From: Bdellovibrio sp.
Lineage (GTDB): Bacteria > Bdellovibrionota > Bdellovibrionia > Bdellovibrionales > Bdellovibrionaceae
Assembly: GCA_003176075.1 (NCBI GenBank)
Contig: PSRN01000079.1
Location: forward strand, 1 to 11,157
DNA: 11,157 nucleotides
Reading direction: 5' to 3'
Shown: positions 1 through 6,419 of the stretch, in pieces
Layout of the letters: every line of letters starts with the position of its first letter
Numbering within the stretch: position 1 is the stretch's first letter
The notes under the pieces: generated by a model
Told to the model about the DNA's origin: nothing
The model's database searches: none
The model's input: the letters and a program-made list of their open reading frames with translations, nothing else
Position numbers and translations under genes: made by a program

Positions 1-1097
1 CTGCGGAGGTGCCGGAGGCACCGACTTGGGTTACCGAGGAACTCACTCACTTCGGCGCGCGAGCCGCGAAAGATCACTTGGGGTTGTCGGATTTTAAAGC
101 TCTTGCGGTAAAGTGGATCGTAATAGTCGTTTAACAAGATAGAAATGCACTCACGATGAAGTTCAAGATCCGCTCGTTGAATGGCCTCGTTCAAAATGCC
201 AAGACAGCGTCGGTACCGCTCACCGCCGAGCCGCTTGCTGATTTGTTGGAGAGACTGGCGGTAATAACGCTGCAGCTTCTCGGAGTGCTGCAGGTCGCTC
301 TCCAGGACATATTCCCGCAGGGTGTTTTCCACCCGTTTTGCCAAAGGCTCATCGATAAATATAACCGGCGAGGCGCGCAGGCGCTCAAAGAGAGCTTGTG
401 GGGCCACCAGGGAACCCACCATGCGGCTCTCGTCTTCGATCAGGAGCGGCAGGTGCGAATTGCCGGATGTGCGGAGGAGTTCGGCGGCGATCAGGTTTTC
501 AAAGCTGGCCTGCGAGGGCTGGTGATCCAGGACGGCGCCAAAGGCCGATCCGCGGTGTTTTGCCAAATGCTCAAGGTCCAGCACCGGCCGGGTTTGAGCG
601 GCAGCCCGCAAACAAAGTGTTTTCCCGGCGCCGGTTTCACCACTGATCACCAGAAATTTTTGGACAGATAGAATTTCATCCATCTGGCGGAGAAGAAAGC
701 GGCGAAAGGCTTTGGTGCCGCCCTTTAAGCGCGGTCGCTCAACCCCTCGTTCGGCCAACCATTGTTGGGCGACTTCACTGCGCAAGCCGCCACGCCAGCA
801 GGTGATCACGGAGCATGGATTCGCGGCAAGAGCATTCATCCAGGCCTGCAGGCGAAGCTCCTTGGTTTCGCCACTGACCAGCCGAGACCCCAGCTCTATG
901 GCGGCCTCTCGCCCTTGATGCTTGTAGGTCGTGCCAATTTGGGCCCGTTCCTCGTCCGTCAGAATGGGGATGTTGACTGAACCGGGTAGTGCGTTGTCCG
1001 CAAACTCACCAGGGGAGCGCACGTCCAGAATGGACCAAGACTCTTCAATCAGCTTTGTCCAATGGACTTCTTCAACAAACGGTGTGTTTATGATCAT
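1..1097 (-). CDS. mnmH: tRNA 2-selenouridine synthase MnmH/SelU (partial, C-terminus off the left edge)
   Basis: This enzyme uses selenophosphate to replace sulfur with selenium at wobble 2-thiouridine in tRNAs such as those for Lys, Glu and Gln; geranylated tRNA is the known intermediate. I translated the reverse strand from ATG at 1097 and found 365 open codons. Residues ~10-120 are a rhodanese-like domain (ILDVRSPGEF near 23) with the catalytic loop TCWRGGLRS, whose Cys is residue 100. A P-loop follows at 153-160 (GETGAGKT). Further family signatures are KHRGSAFG, QPSQASFENL, IEDESRMVG and YYDPLYRKS, all closely matching the E. coli protein (364 aa, from memory). The reading frame is still open at base 1, but the E. 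coli-like ending VIFRG...AEV is already present, so only a short tail is probably missing. It starts 5 bases after the selD stop, so the two are almost certainly co-transcribed. Confidence 0.95.
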   Translation of the reverse strand, partial: MIINTPFVEEVHWTKLIEESWSILDVRSPGEFADNALPGSVNIPILTDEERAQIGTTYKHQGREAAIELGSRLVSGETKELRLQAWMNALAANPCSVITCWRGGLRSEVAQQWLAERGVERPRLKGGTKAFRRFLLRQMDEILSVQKFLVISGETGAGKTLCLRAAAQTRPVLDLEHLAKHRGSAFGAVLDHQPSQASFENLIAAELLRTSGNSHLPLLIEDESRMVGSLVAPQALFERLRASPVIFIDEPLAKRVENTLREYVLESDLQHSEKLQRYYRQSLQQISKRLGGERYRRCLGILNEAIQRADLELHRECISILLNDYYDPLYRKSFKIRQPQVIFRGSRAEVSEFLGNPSRCLRHLR

Positions 1098-1102
1098 TTC
1101 GC

Positions 1103-2167
1103 TCACGGCTCGACAGACAAGCGAGCCGCCGCGGAACCCCTCGCCGCAGGGGAGGGGATCACGCGGCCCACGGCGCTGGCCCTGGGAAAGCGTTTTTGAA
1201 TCCGCGACAAAATCGCTGCGGCACGATCGGGATCGACGGTTAACAGGAGGCCGCCGCTGGTTTGTGGATCAAACATCATCAAACGTTGCGTGGGGCTCAA
1301 GCTCTCGTTGAACGAAATTTCTTCGCCGACATACTCGGCGTTGGTGCGATGGGCTTTGGTCAAATGACCTGCCGTCAGCGAGGTGAGTGCTTTGCAAAAG
1401 AGTGGCAGATGGGAAAAGGAAAATTCCAATCCACATTGACTTTCTTTGGCCAACTGCAGTCCGTGTCCCGCCAGTCCAAAACCGGTGACATCGGTGGCGG
1501 CATGAATCCCAGGGGTGTCGCTGAGGAGGTCGGTCAGGGCGTTGATTTGGCTCATGGAATCCATGGCCTCCGCCATTTCATTTTCCGACCAGGCGCCCTT
1601 CTTGAGCCCGGCGGTGAGTGTGCCCGTACCGAGGGGTTTGGTGAGGATCAAAACATCGCCGGGTTGGGCGCCGGCGTTTGTCCAGACACGGCGGGGATCC
1701 ACAAAGCCAGTCACCGAAAGGCCGAATTTGAGGGTCTCATCATCGATGGAGTGGCCGCCCACGAGCGAAGTCTTTGCTTGACTCAAGGTTTCGCAGGCTC
1801 CTTGAATAACCTCCGAGATCACTTGGCGATCCAGCTTGGCGACAGGGTAGGCGAGAATGGCCATGGCGGTTTTGGGAAGTCCTCCCATGGCGTACACGTC
1901 ACTCAGCGCGTTGGCGGCCGCGATTTGGCCGAACAGTCGAGGCGAGTCGACAATCGGCGTGAAAAAATCCAAGGTCTGCACCAGCGCCAGCCGGTCATTG
2001 ATTTCGACGATGGCGGCATCATCAAAAGTCGATCCGTCCACTCGCACCGCCGGATCGGTCGGCGGAAACTTGACCCGCGCAAGCAGGGCGCGCAGTTCAT
2101 GGGCGGCGACTTTGGCGGCGCATCCGCCCTTTTGCACCGTTTGAGTCAGGCGTACTGTTTCGCTCAT
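1103..2167 (-). CDS. selD: Selenophosphate synthetase (selenide, water dikinase)
   Basis: SelD makes selenophosphate from selenide and ATP, the selenium donor for selenocysteine and for 2-selenouridine in tRNA. The 354-residue length is close to the usual ~345. The N-terminal glycine-rich loop reads QKGGCAAKV, giving the catalytic Cys16 and Lys19 in the expected Cys-x-x-Lys arrangement; the position is Cys, not selenocysteine. ATP/Mg-binding PurM-like motifs follow: TLDFFTPIVD (Asp67), NALSDVYAMGG (Asp90) and GGHSIDDETLKFG from ~137. The ATG at 2167 has GGAG on the minus strand 9 bases upstream (2177-2180), which fixes the start. It is the first gene of a two-gene unit with mnmH, 5 bases apart. 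The C-terminal ~12 residues are Ala/Arg-rich and look non-conserved. No selA, selB or selC is visible here, so only the tRNA use of selenophosphate is directly supported. Confidence 0.97.
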   Translation of the reverse strand: MSETVRLTQTVQKGGCAAKVAAHELRALLARVKFPPTDPAVRVDGSTFDDAAIVEINDRLALVQTLDFFTPIVDSPRLFGQIAAANALSDVYAMGGLPKTAMAILAYPVAKLDRQVISEVIQGACETLSQAKTSLVGGHSIDDETLKFGLSVTGFVDPRRVWTNAGAQPGDVLILTKPLGTGTLTAGLKKGAWSENEMAEAMDSMSQINALTDLLSDTPGIHAATDVTGFGLAGHGLQLAKESQCGLEFSFSHLPLFCKALTSLTAGHLTKAHRTNAEYVGEEISFNESLSPTQRLMMFDPQTSGGLLLTVDPDRAAAILSRIQKRFPRASAVGRVIPSPAARGSAAARLSVEP

Positions 2168-2231
2168 AATTGTTTGCTCCGAAATTCTTTGCTACGAAAT
2201 CTTTTCTCAATTCAATCCGTAGGCTAATGTG

Positions 2232-2260
2232 TTTCTAAGTTCTTTGGAGGAGTGTTTCAA
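2232..2260 (-). promoter_or_regulatory. Possible sigma70-type promoter for selD-mnmH
   Basis: On the minus strand TTGAAA (2260-2255) is followed after 17 bases by TAGAAA (2237-2232), which would place the transcription start near 2225 and leave a ~58-base leader before the selD ATG. The -35 match is good but the -10 matches only four of six bases, so this is tentative. It lies inside the 109-base divergent gap shared with the plus-strand gene at 2277. Confidence 0.3.
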
Positions 2261-2276
2261 GGTCAAAGGAGGTGAC

Positions 2277-2837
2277 GTGAATCTTGGTCGAAAACTGAGA
2301 GCGTGTCTAAGAGCGCATCCAGAAGCGCATCCAGAAGCGCATCCAAGAAGTGCTGTGTCGGGATGGCTTGTTCTGCGGCGGTGCCGAAGGAGCCGCCTCG
2401 GGCGGCGGAGCTGGTGCAGACACCGACTTGTATTTTGTCTGGCTCTGGGCCTGTCGGTCTTTGCCGGGATGGCGGGAGCGCGGGCGGCGCCGCCCGAAAC
2501 GGGTAGCCGTGAAATTGAGGAACACAAGCCATTGAAGCTGAGTACTGCGATTAATGAAAAAGAGTCCCCCGTCACCACGATCACCGATGTGGTGACCAGC
2601 ATGAGAGAGTATGACGAGCGGCTGGAATGTCGCTTTGCCAAACATGCGGGCGAGCTATTCGCTCCCCAAGATGGCTCCATGCAGGAAAAATTGCGGGAAA
2701 GCATCACCAATAAGACGCCGGTGGAAGTGCATTACAATCAAGACACTTCGCAAATCACCAACGTCCTGCGGGCACCGGCGACGAGCGGAAGTGGCAAACC
2801 CGGTGCGGGAGGCTCTCCAACCAAGAGCCCTCCGTAA
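2277..2837 (+). CDS. Secreted protein of unknown function with repeat-bearing N-terminal extension
   Basis: I do not recognise this family. The frame is open from 2229, but the best start is GTG at 2277, preceded by AAAGGAGGTGA (2265-2275), a near-perfect Shine-Dalgarno; the spacing is rather short, 4 bases after AGGAGG. From there the protein has 186 residues. Residues 11-24 carry an Ala-His-Pro-Glu repeat from a 12-base DNA repeat. Residues 31-50 are very Arg-rich, and 51-71 (LVFCLALGLSVFAGMAGARA) look like a Sec signal core ending in Ala-x-Ala. The mature part, ~115 residues, is hydrophilic, with one Cys in RLECRF and a Gly/Pro/Ser tail. A 50-residue n-region is abnormally long, so a later start (GTG at 2355, weak SD) is possible. 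It lies 54 bases before the response regulator, so it is probably the first gene of that operon and may be an accessory or target of the kinase; this is inference. Confidence 0.7.
   Translation: MNLGRKLRACLRAHPEAHPEAHPRSAVSGWLVLRRCRRSRLGRRSWCRHRLVFCLALGLSVFAGMAGARAAPPETGSREIEEHKPLKLSTAINEKESPVTTITDVVTSMREYDERLECRFAKHAGELFAPQDGSMQEKLRESITNKTPVEVHYNQDTSQITNVLRAPATSGSGKPGAGGSPTKSPP
2313..2345 (+). repeat. In-frame 12-base tandem repeat (about 3 copies)
   Basis: The unit GCGCATCCAGAA occurs at 2313-2324 and 2325-2336, and its first nine bases recur at 2337-2345. As 12 is a multiple of 3, copy changes would add or remove Ala-His-Pro-Glu units without breaking the frame of the gene beginning at 2277. 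The sequence is read directly; the idea of length variation is inference. Confidence 0.9.
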
Positions 2838-2891
2838 GCGGCCGCCACGGGTGTTGGGATGTTACGGCAAGCAGCAGAAAGGAATCCGGTC

Positions 2892-3569
2892 ATGCGAATT
2901 TTAGTGGTCGAAGATCAAACAAAAATGGCCCAATTCATGAAGAAAGGGCTGATGGAGGTGGGCTATGCCGTCGACATTGCCGAAGCCGGGTCCACGGCCG
3001 AATCATTGATCGGCGAAAGCGAATATGACCTGGTGATTCTCGACATCATGCTGCCTGATCAAAACGGCCTTGACACTGCCCGGCACCTGCGGCGCGATGG
3101 TTACGAAGGACCCATTTTAATGCTGACGGCGCTTTCAACCACGAAGGACAAGATCACCGGGCTGGATGCGGGAGCTGACGATTATCTCACCAAGCCCTAC
3201 GCCTTTGACGAACTGCTCGCACGGGTGAGGGCCTTGCTGCGGCGGAAATCCGGGACCGGAGCAAGTTCTATCCTTCGTTACTGCGACCTGGAACTCGACT
3301 TGATTTCGCGCAAGGCCCGCCGCGGGGGCCAGGAGATCTCGCTGACGACGAAAGAATTCGCGCTATTGGAATACCTGCTTCGCAACCCCGAGCGCCCTTT
3401 GGGGCGGATCAGTATATCAGAACATGTTTGGGATATTCATTTCGACTCGGAAAGCAACGTCATTGATGTCTATATCAACATGCTCCGCAAGAAAATTGAT
3501 CAGCCCTTCGCCAAGAAGCTGATTCATACGGTGGTCGGAGTGGGCTATGTCCTTAAAGAGAATCCGTAG
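2892..3569 (+). CDS. OmpR/PhoB-family response regulator
   Basis: A cytoplasmic DNA-binding regulator, the likely partner of the kinase that follows. The start is ATG 2892, with AAAGGA at 2878-2883, 8 bases upstream; an in-frame ATG at 2859 lacks an SD. The product has 225 residues, typical for the family. The receiver domain (~1-120) has the acidic pair Glu7-Asp8, the phosphoacceptor Asp51 (VILDIMLP), Thr79 (LMLTALS) and Lys101 (DDYLTKPY). The winged-helix DNA-binding domain (~125-223) includes ISLTTKEFALLEYLL, SISEHVWD, NVIDVYINMLRKKID and the closing HTVVGVGYVLK. By overall look it resembles the CusR/CopR/TctD kind, but no specific stimulus can be read from the sequence. Its 3' end overlaps the kinase gene by 23 bases, indicating translational coupling. 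Confidence 0.97.
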   Translation: MRILVVEDQTKMAQFMKKGLMEVGYAVDIAEAGSTAESLIGESEYDLVILDIMLPDQNGLDTARHLRRDGYEGPILMLTALSTTKDKITGLDAGADDYLTKPYAFDELLARVRALLRRKSGTGASSILRYCDLELDLISRKARRGGQEISLTTKEFALLEYLLRNPERPLGRISISEHVWDIHFDSESNVIDVYINMLRKKIDQPFAKKLIHTVVGVGYVLKENP

Positions 3570-5028
3570 ACTCGCGCCTTCGATTCGCTTTCGCCTGACG
3601 ATATTGAACGTCTTGATTTTTGGACTCACCATGGGGGGGTTTGGCTACGCGACTTCGGAATTTCTCAAACGCTCTCTGCAAAAGGAATTCGACGACGCGC
3701 TTTTCAATTACGCCGTCGATGTGGTCGAAGGGATTACGCTTGATCAAAGTGGCGACCTGTTGTTGACGCCACCGCAGCTTGACCACTTAAAGAGCTACCC
3801 CTTCGCGCTGGGCACCGCGCTTTTGCAAATTCGCCACCGGTCCGGAACCATCCTCTCAAAGGTGGGGCTGTGGGGTGAGTTTCGTGTTCCTTTCCAGGCT
3901 GAATTTGAGCGGTTGGGGAAAGGGGAGGAAGTCGTTTATTCAACCCAGCGTGATTTGAACGGGCTGCCGCTCCCTGAGGCGGGGGCCTATCGGGTGATTC
4001 ACTTTCCCATCGATAATTCCATGCCGCCGCAGTTGATTTTGCAAATTGCCGCTCCCACGACCCTGCTGGAAAGCCAATTGGCCACGCGGCACCTGGCCTT
4101 TGCCGTGAGTATTCCGCTGATCTTATTGATGGCCATGCTCGCCAGTTACATTCTTGCCGGCCGGGCGCTGGCGCCCATCACCGTGATGGTCGCCCAGGCC
4201 AACAGCATCGGCGCCCAGGAACTTTCCAAACGGTTGCCGGTGCCCGAAACCCGCGACGAGATTCGCGACCTGGCCTTGACCTTGAACCAAATGCTCGAGC
4301 GGATTGATCGGGCCTTTCAAAGCCAGGAAAAGTTCATAGCTGACGCCTCCCACCAGTTGCTGACGCCTCTCACGGTAATGAAAGGCGCGCTGGAATCGGC
4401 GCGACGCCAGGAATCCCTCACCACCGAATCGATCGAGAGCTGCCTGACCGAGGTGGATCACCTCACCAATTTGGTGAGGGACTTGTTGGCGCTGGCGCGC
4501 ATGGACGCCGGAGTGGAAACGTTGCAGTTTCAGAAACTCTTCTTGGATGAACTCGTCTTGGAGGCGATCCACAAGTTGGAGCCGGTGGTCAGGCAAAAAG
4601 ATATTCGCATCAAGTTTGATTTGATGGATCCGCTGGTCAGTGGTCTTGAGCGTCCGCAGGTCAAAGGCGAAGAACAACTTCTGACCACCCTGATTTACAA
4701 TTTGATTGAAAATGCCGCCAAATATTCCCCCCGGGGCTCGCAGGTGCAAGTGCGTTTGAGGTGGACAAAGGAGAACCAACAATTGGATGTCATTGACGAC
4801 GGACCAGGGATTCCAGTCGGTTCAGAAAATCTTATTTTTGAACGGTTTCGCCGTGGAACGGGGAGCGAAGGGGCCCGCAAACCCGGGTTTGGTTTGGGAC
4901 TTGCGATTGCTAAAAAAATCGCCGACGTGCATGGCGGCGAACTGTGGGTGGATCAGGCACCATCGCAAGTAGCTGAAAATACTGAACAAAAAGGGGCGTC
5001 ATTTCATTTTCGAGTAAAAAACTTTTAA
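3547..5028 (+). CDS. Membrane sensor histidine kinase (HAMP-HisKA-HATPase)
   Basis: An inner-membrane sensor that would autophosphorylate and pass phosphate to the regulator encoded just upstream. The start is ATG 3547 inside the regulator gene, with GGAG at 3537-3540. Its 493 residues comprise a first membrane helix at ~15-38, a periplasmic domain at ~40-180 of no recognised type, a second helix at ~183-205, a HAMP linker at ~206-258, and a HisKA dimerisation helix with the H-box ADASHQLLTPL (His269). The catalytic domain has an N-box NLIENAAKYSP (Asn385, Asn389), G1 DDGPGIP (Asp417), an F-box FERFRR and G2 GFGLGLAIAKK. The H-box is slightly atypical: the usual Glu after His is Gln and the usual Arg is Leu. 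All ATP-binding boxes are intact, so it should be active. The signal is unknown. Confidence 0.96.
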   Translation: MSLKRIRRLAPSIRFRLTILNVLIFGLTMGGFGYATSEFLKRSLQKEFDDALFNYAVDVVEGITLDQSGDLLLTPPQLDHLKSYPFALGTALLQIRHRSGTILSKVGLWGEFRVPFQAEFERLGKGEEVVYSTQRDLNGLPLPEAGAYRVIHFPIDNSMPPQLILQIAAPTTLLESQLATRHLAFAVSIPLILLMAMLASYILAGRALAPITVMVAQANSIGAQELSKRLPVPETRDEIRDLALTLNQMLERIDRAFQSQEKFIADASHQLLTPLTVMKGALESARRQESLTTESIESCLTEVDHLTNLVRDLLALARMDAGVETLQFQKLFLDELVLEAIHKLEPVVRQKDIRIKFDLMDPLVSGLERPQVKGEEQLLTTLIYNLIENAAKYSPRGSQVQVRLRWTKENQQLDVIDDGPGIPVGSENLIFERFRRGTGSEGARKPGFGLGLAIAKKIADVHGGELWVDQAPSQVAENTEQKGASFHFRVKNF

Positions 5029-5103
5029 TCTCCTTCTCAGGTCGAATTTAATCTGGGTTGTTATAGTGAAGGTGTAAGCAACGCAACCACAAAAGGAGGA
5101 ACC

Positions 5104-5331
5104 ATGAAATTCGCAACACTTTTGGCTTCGCTGGTTTTGGCAGGTCAATTCGCAATGGCTCAGGGTGCAGGAGCGGCAGGAGCCCCTGCAGCTGATACTG
5201 TGCAACCCCCACCGGATGCTGCTGTACAGCCTGCGGCGGCCAAAACTGAAGATCCTAAGAAAGACAAAATGGATGCAAAGCCCGGCGAAAAGCACGCCAA
5301 GAAAACCAAAAAGAAAAAGCCGCAGCCCTAA
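5104..5331 (+). CDS. Small secreted Lys-rich protein
   Basis: A 75-residue protein not assignable to a known family. The start ATG is preceded by AAAAGGAGGA (5091-5100), a very strong SD. The first 20 residues (MKFATLLASLVLAGQFAMAQ) are a textbook Sec signal peptide ending Ala-Met-Ala-Gln. The mature ~55 residues are low-complexity: an Ala/Pro-rich half, then a strongly basic Lys tail (KKTKKKKPQP at the end). It begins 75 bases after the kinase stop with no terminator between, and is followed at once by a hairpin cluster, so it is probably the last gene of the operon. A separate promoter is possible (TATAGT at 5062-5067) but I find no good -35. The composition would suit binding to an acidic envelope polymer, but that is a guess. 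Confidence 0.8.
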   Translation: MKFATLLASLVLAGQFAMAQGAGAAGAPAADTVQPPPDAAVQPAAAKTEDPKKDKMDAKPGEKHAKKTKKKKPQP

Positions 5332-5347
5332 GTTCTCTTGAACTTAG
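5328..5347 (+). other. Perfect hairpin overlapping the stop codon
   Basis: An 8-base perfect inverted repeat, CTAAGTTC and GAACTTAG with the loop TCTT, contains the TAA stop (5329-5331) of the small secreted protein gene. With no T tract after it, it is not a terminator by itself; it may protect the 3' end of the mRNA. It is the first of three consecutive hairpins. Confidence 0.7.
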
Positions 5348-5365
5348 TTCGCAAGCCTTTTCGAA

Positions 5366-5384
5366 AGCCCCTCCGAGAGGGGCT
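5366..5384 (+). other. First copy of duplicated GC hairpin
   Basis: AGCCCCTC (5366-5373), loop CGA, then GAGGGGCT (5377-5384) form an 8-bp stem identical to that of the terminator 31 bases downstream, but no T tract follows. It looks like a duplicated, now U-less terminator arm. It may add to termination or shield the RNA end. Confidence 0.8.
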
Positions 5385-5396
5385 CTGCCTATTGAA

Positions 5397-5424
5397 AGCC
5401 CCTCCGAGAGGGGCTTTTTTTTTT
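5397..5424 (+). terminator. Rho-independent terminator of the two-component operon
   Basis: The stem AGCCCCTC (5397-5404) and GAGGGGCT (5408-5415) with a CGA loop is followed by an unbroken run of ten T (5415-5424). This is a strong intrinsic terminator for the plus-strand unit. The reverse direction, serving the convergent gene ending at 5453, lacks a long T run. Confidence 0.95.
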
Positions 5425-5452
5425 GGCCGACGCCCTGGCTCTAAGATAGGCT

Positions 5453-6016
5453 CTACAGCACGCCTCCGCCCGAGAGAATTATGAAATAAACCGTGTCTGT
5501 GTTCGGAAGACGGTTTCCCAAAACATCAAGACCCGGGTTTGAATAATAAAATTGTTTCACGCCACCGCCAATTCTTAGTCCGCCCAATTTAAATTGCACG
5601 CCCCCTTCAAGAAAAGCGGCCGAGTAATCGGAGCGCGCAAAACGGTAGCCGGGGCCGGCAAAGAAACCGACGCCAAGCCCGCCGCTTTCGGTGGATAAAA
5701 AGGTTTGCAGTCGAAGCGAAGAGTCGAGACCGAACACATTGTCGGCGCCGGAAACAAAACGCCCGAAGAGGGCGTTTCGCCAATTCAAGTAATCAAGCAA
5801 AAACCAATTCAAACCCAAGTTGGCTTCGGTATAAGAAGAGCCGCCGTAGGAGCCCGTCGCGGCTCCCAGATCCCAACTCATTTCCGCCGCGGAACTCAAA
5901 CTGGGCGTCGTTGTGAATGAAAGTATGGTGAGCGCGAGCAGGCTCGCCAAGCCTCTGCTCGCTGAATCCGAAAGATTCTTTGTTGCGCCCGTTCGACTGA
6001 TTGTTTTTCGATTCAC
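5453..6016 (-). CDS. Small predicted outer-membrane beta-barrel protein
   Basis: I do not recognise a specific family. The start is GTG at 6016, chosen because GGAGGGAG (minus strand, 6030-6023) sits 6 bases upstream. The product has 187 residues. Residues ~22-44 are a signal peptide (hydrophobic ASLLALTILSF, then PSLSSAA before Glu45). The mature ~143 residues alternate short aromatic/hydrophobic strands with Gly/Ser/Asn turns, for example NLGLNWFLLDYLNWR, GVGFFAGPGYRFARSD, FLEGGVQFKLGGLRIGGG and VYFIILSGGG. This is the look of an 8-stranded barrel of the OmpW/OmpA-like size class. There is no Cys in the mature part, as usual for outer-membrane barrels. The last residue is Leu rather than the common Phe. 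It converges with the two-component operon. Its role may be purely structural. Confidence 0.8.
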   Translation of the reverse strand: MNRKTISRTGATKNLSDSASRGLASLLALTILSFTTTPSLSSAAEMSWDLGAATGSYGGSSYTEANLGLNWFLLDYLNWRNALFGRFVSGADNVFGLDSSLRLQTFLSTESGGLGVGFFAGPGYRFARSDYSAAFLEGGVQFKLGGLRIGGGVKQFYYSNPGLDVLGNRLPNTDTVYFIILSGGGVL

Positions 6017-6067
6017 CTCAAACTCCCTCCATTTGGTTCAGTTCCTTGTCGATGATCCACCGGTACT

Positions 6068-6091
6068 ATCCCGATACGGCGATCCCGATAC
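6068..6091 (+). repeat. Tandem 10-base direct repeat near a TATAAT
   Basis: ATCCCGATAC occurs at 6068-6077 and 6082-6091, with starts 14 bases apart, immediately before TATAAT (6094-6099). Spaced direct half-sites next to a -10-like hexamer are what a regulator binding site could look like, for example for an OmpR-type protein. That function is inference. Confidence 0.55.
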
Positions 6092-6248
6092 TATATAATG
6101 ATGGAACAGGGTCATCATAGACTGCGGAACCAAAGGGAGCAATGCGGGCGATTGTGCGAAACTTTAAGACGATGAAAATGCCGCTGAATTGTTGGCTCGG
6201 TTGACGCCATCGTGACCTTTTGAAAGCTCGACTTTCATCAAGTGAATT

Positions 6249-6297
6249 CGCGGTCTTTTTTGCGATCTAGGTCGAGGCTTTGATCAAAAGAACCGCG
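6249..6297 (+). other. Long bulged hairpin in the leader of the VWA lipoprotein gene
   Basis: CGCGGTCTTTT (6249-6259) pairs with AAAAG-A-ACCGCG (6286-6297), an 11-bp stem with one bulged A (6291). The loop can close further through GATC (6264-6267) and GATC (6282-6285). No T tract follows on the plus strand, so it is not a standard terminator. It could be a structured 5' leader, a small RNA or a binding site. Confidence 0.5.
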
Positions 6298-6419
6298 CAA
6301 AATCAAAAAATCTCAATTTGCAAATCGCAACACAAGTCTCCGGATTTCGGGCGTTGTTCCCCCATGAAGGTTGTTTGGCATCAATCTCGCTTCGTTGAAG
6401 CCTGAGGGAGAATACTAAC

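Larger units (their letters stand above)
6017..6419. other. 403-base gene-free region upstream of the VWA lipoprotein
   Basis: This gap separates two divergent envelope-protein genes and holds no convincing ORF. I see a TATAAT at 6094-6099 (plus strand) without a good -35, a 10-base direct repeat at 6068-6091, a small inverted repeat ATGATG/CATCAT (6098-6118) and a long bulged hairpin (6249-6297). The SD of the following gene, GAGGGAG, is at 6404-6410. No clear promoter for either flanking gene could be fixed. Confidence 0.6.

Noticed and set aside
156..671. Plus-strand frame of 171 codons at the left edge
   Set aside because: Antisense to mnmH, whose reverse-strand translation matches the MnmH family over its whole length.
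1103..1105. TGA at the end of selD as a possible selenocysteine codon
   Set aside because: The protein already has full family length, mnmH starts 5 bases later with its own frame, and the few codons after TGA soon reach another TGA.
1262..2227. Long plus-strand open frame of 321 codons opposite selD
   Set aside because: It lies almost entirely antisense to selD, which has complete family motifs. Long antisense frames are common in GC-rich coding DNA. No SD and no recognisable protein.
2313..2345. Short repeats as a CRISPR array
   Set aside because: The repeats are contiguous, only 12 bases long, have no spacers and lie within a coding frame.
2207..2710. Minus-strand frames over the first secreted protein, including one with a repeated Leu-Asp-Ala-Leu motif
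   Set aside because: The repeated residues only mirror the 12-base DNA repeat. The plus-strand frame has an SD, a signal peptide and operon context.
4123..4782. Minus-strand frame of 219 codons inside the kinase gene
   Set aside because: Antisense to conserved kinase boxes (HisKA and N-box). No SD.
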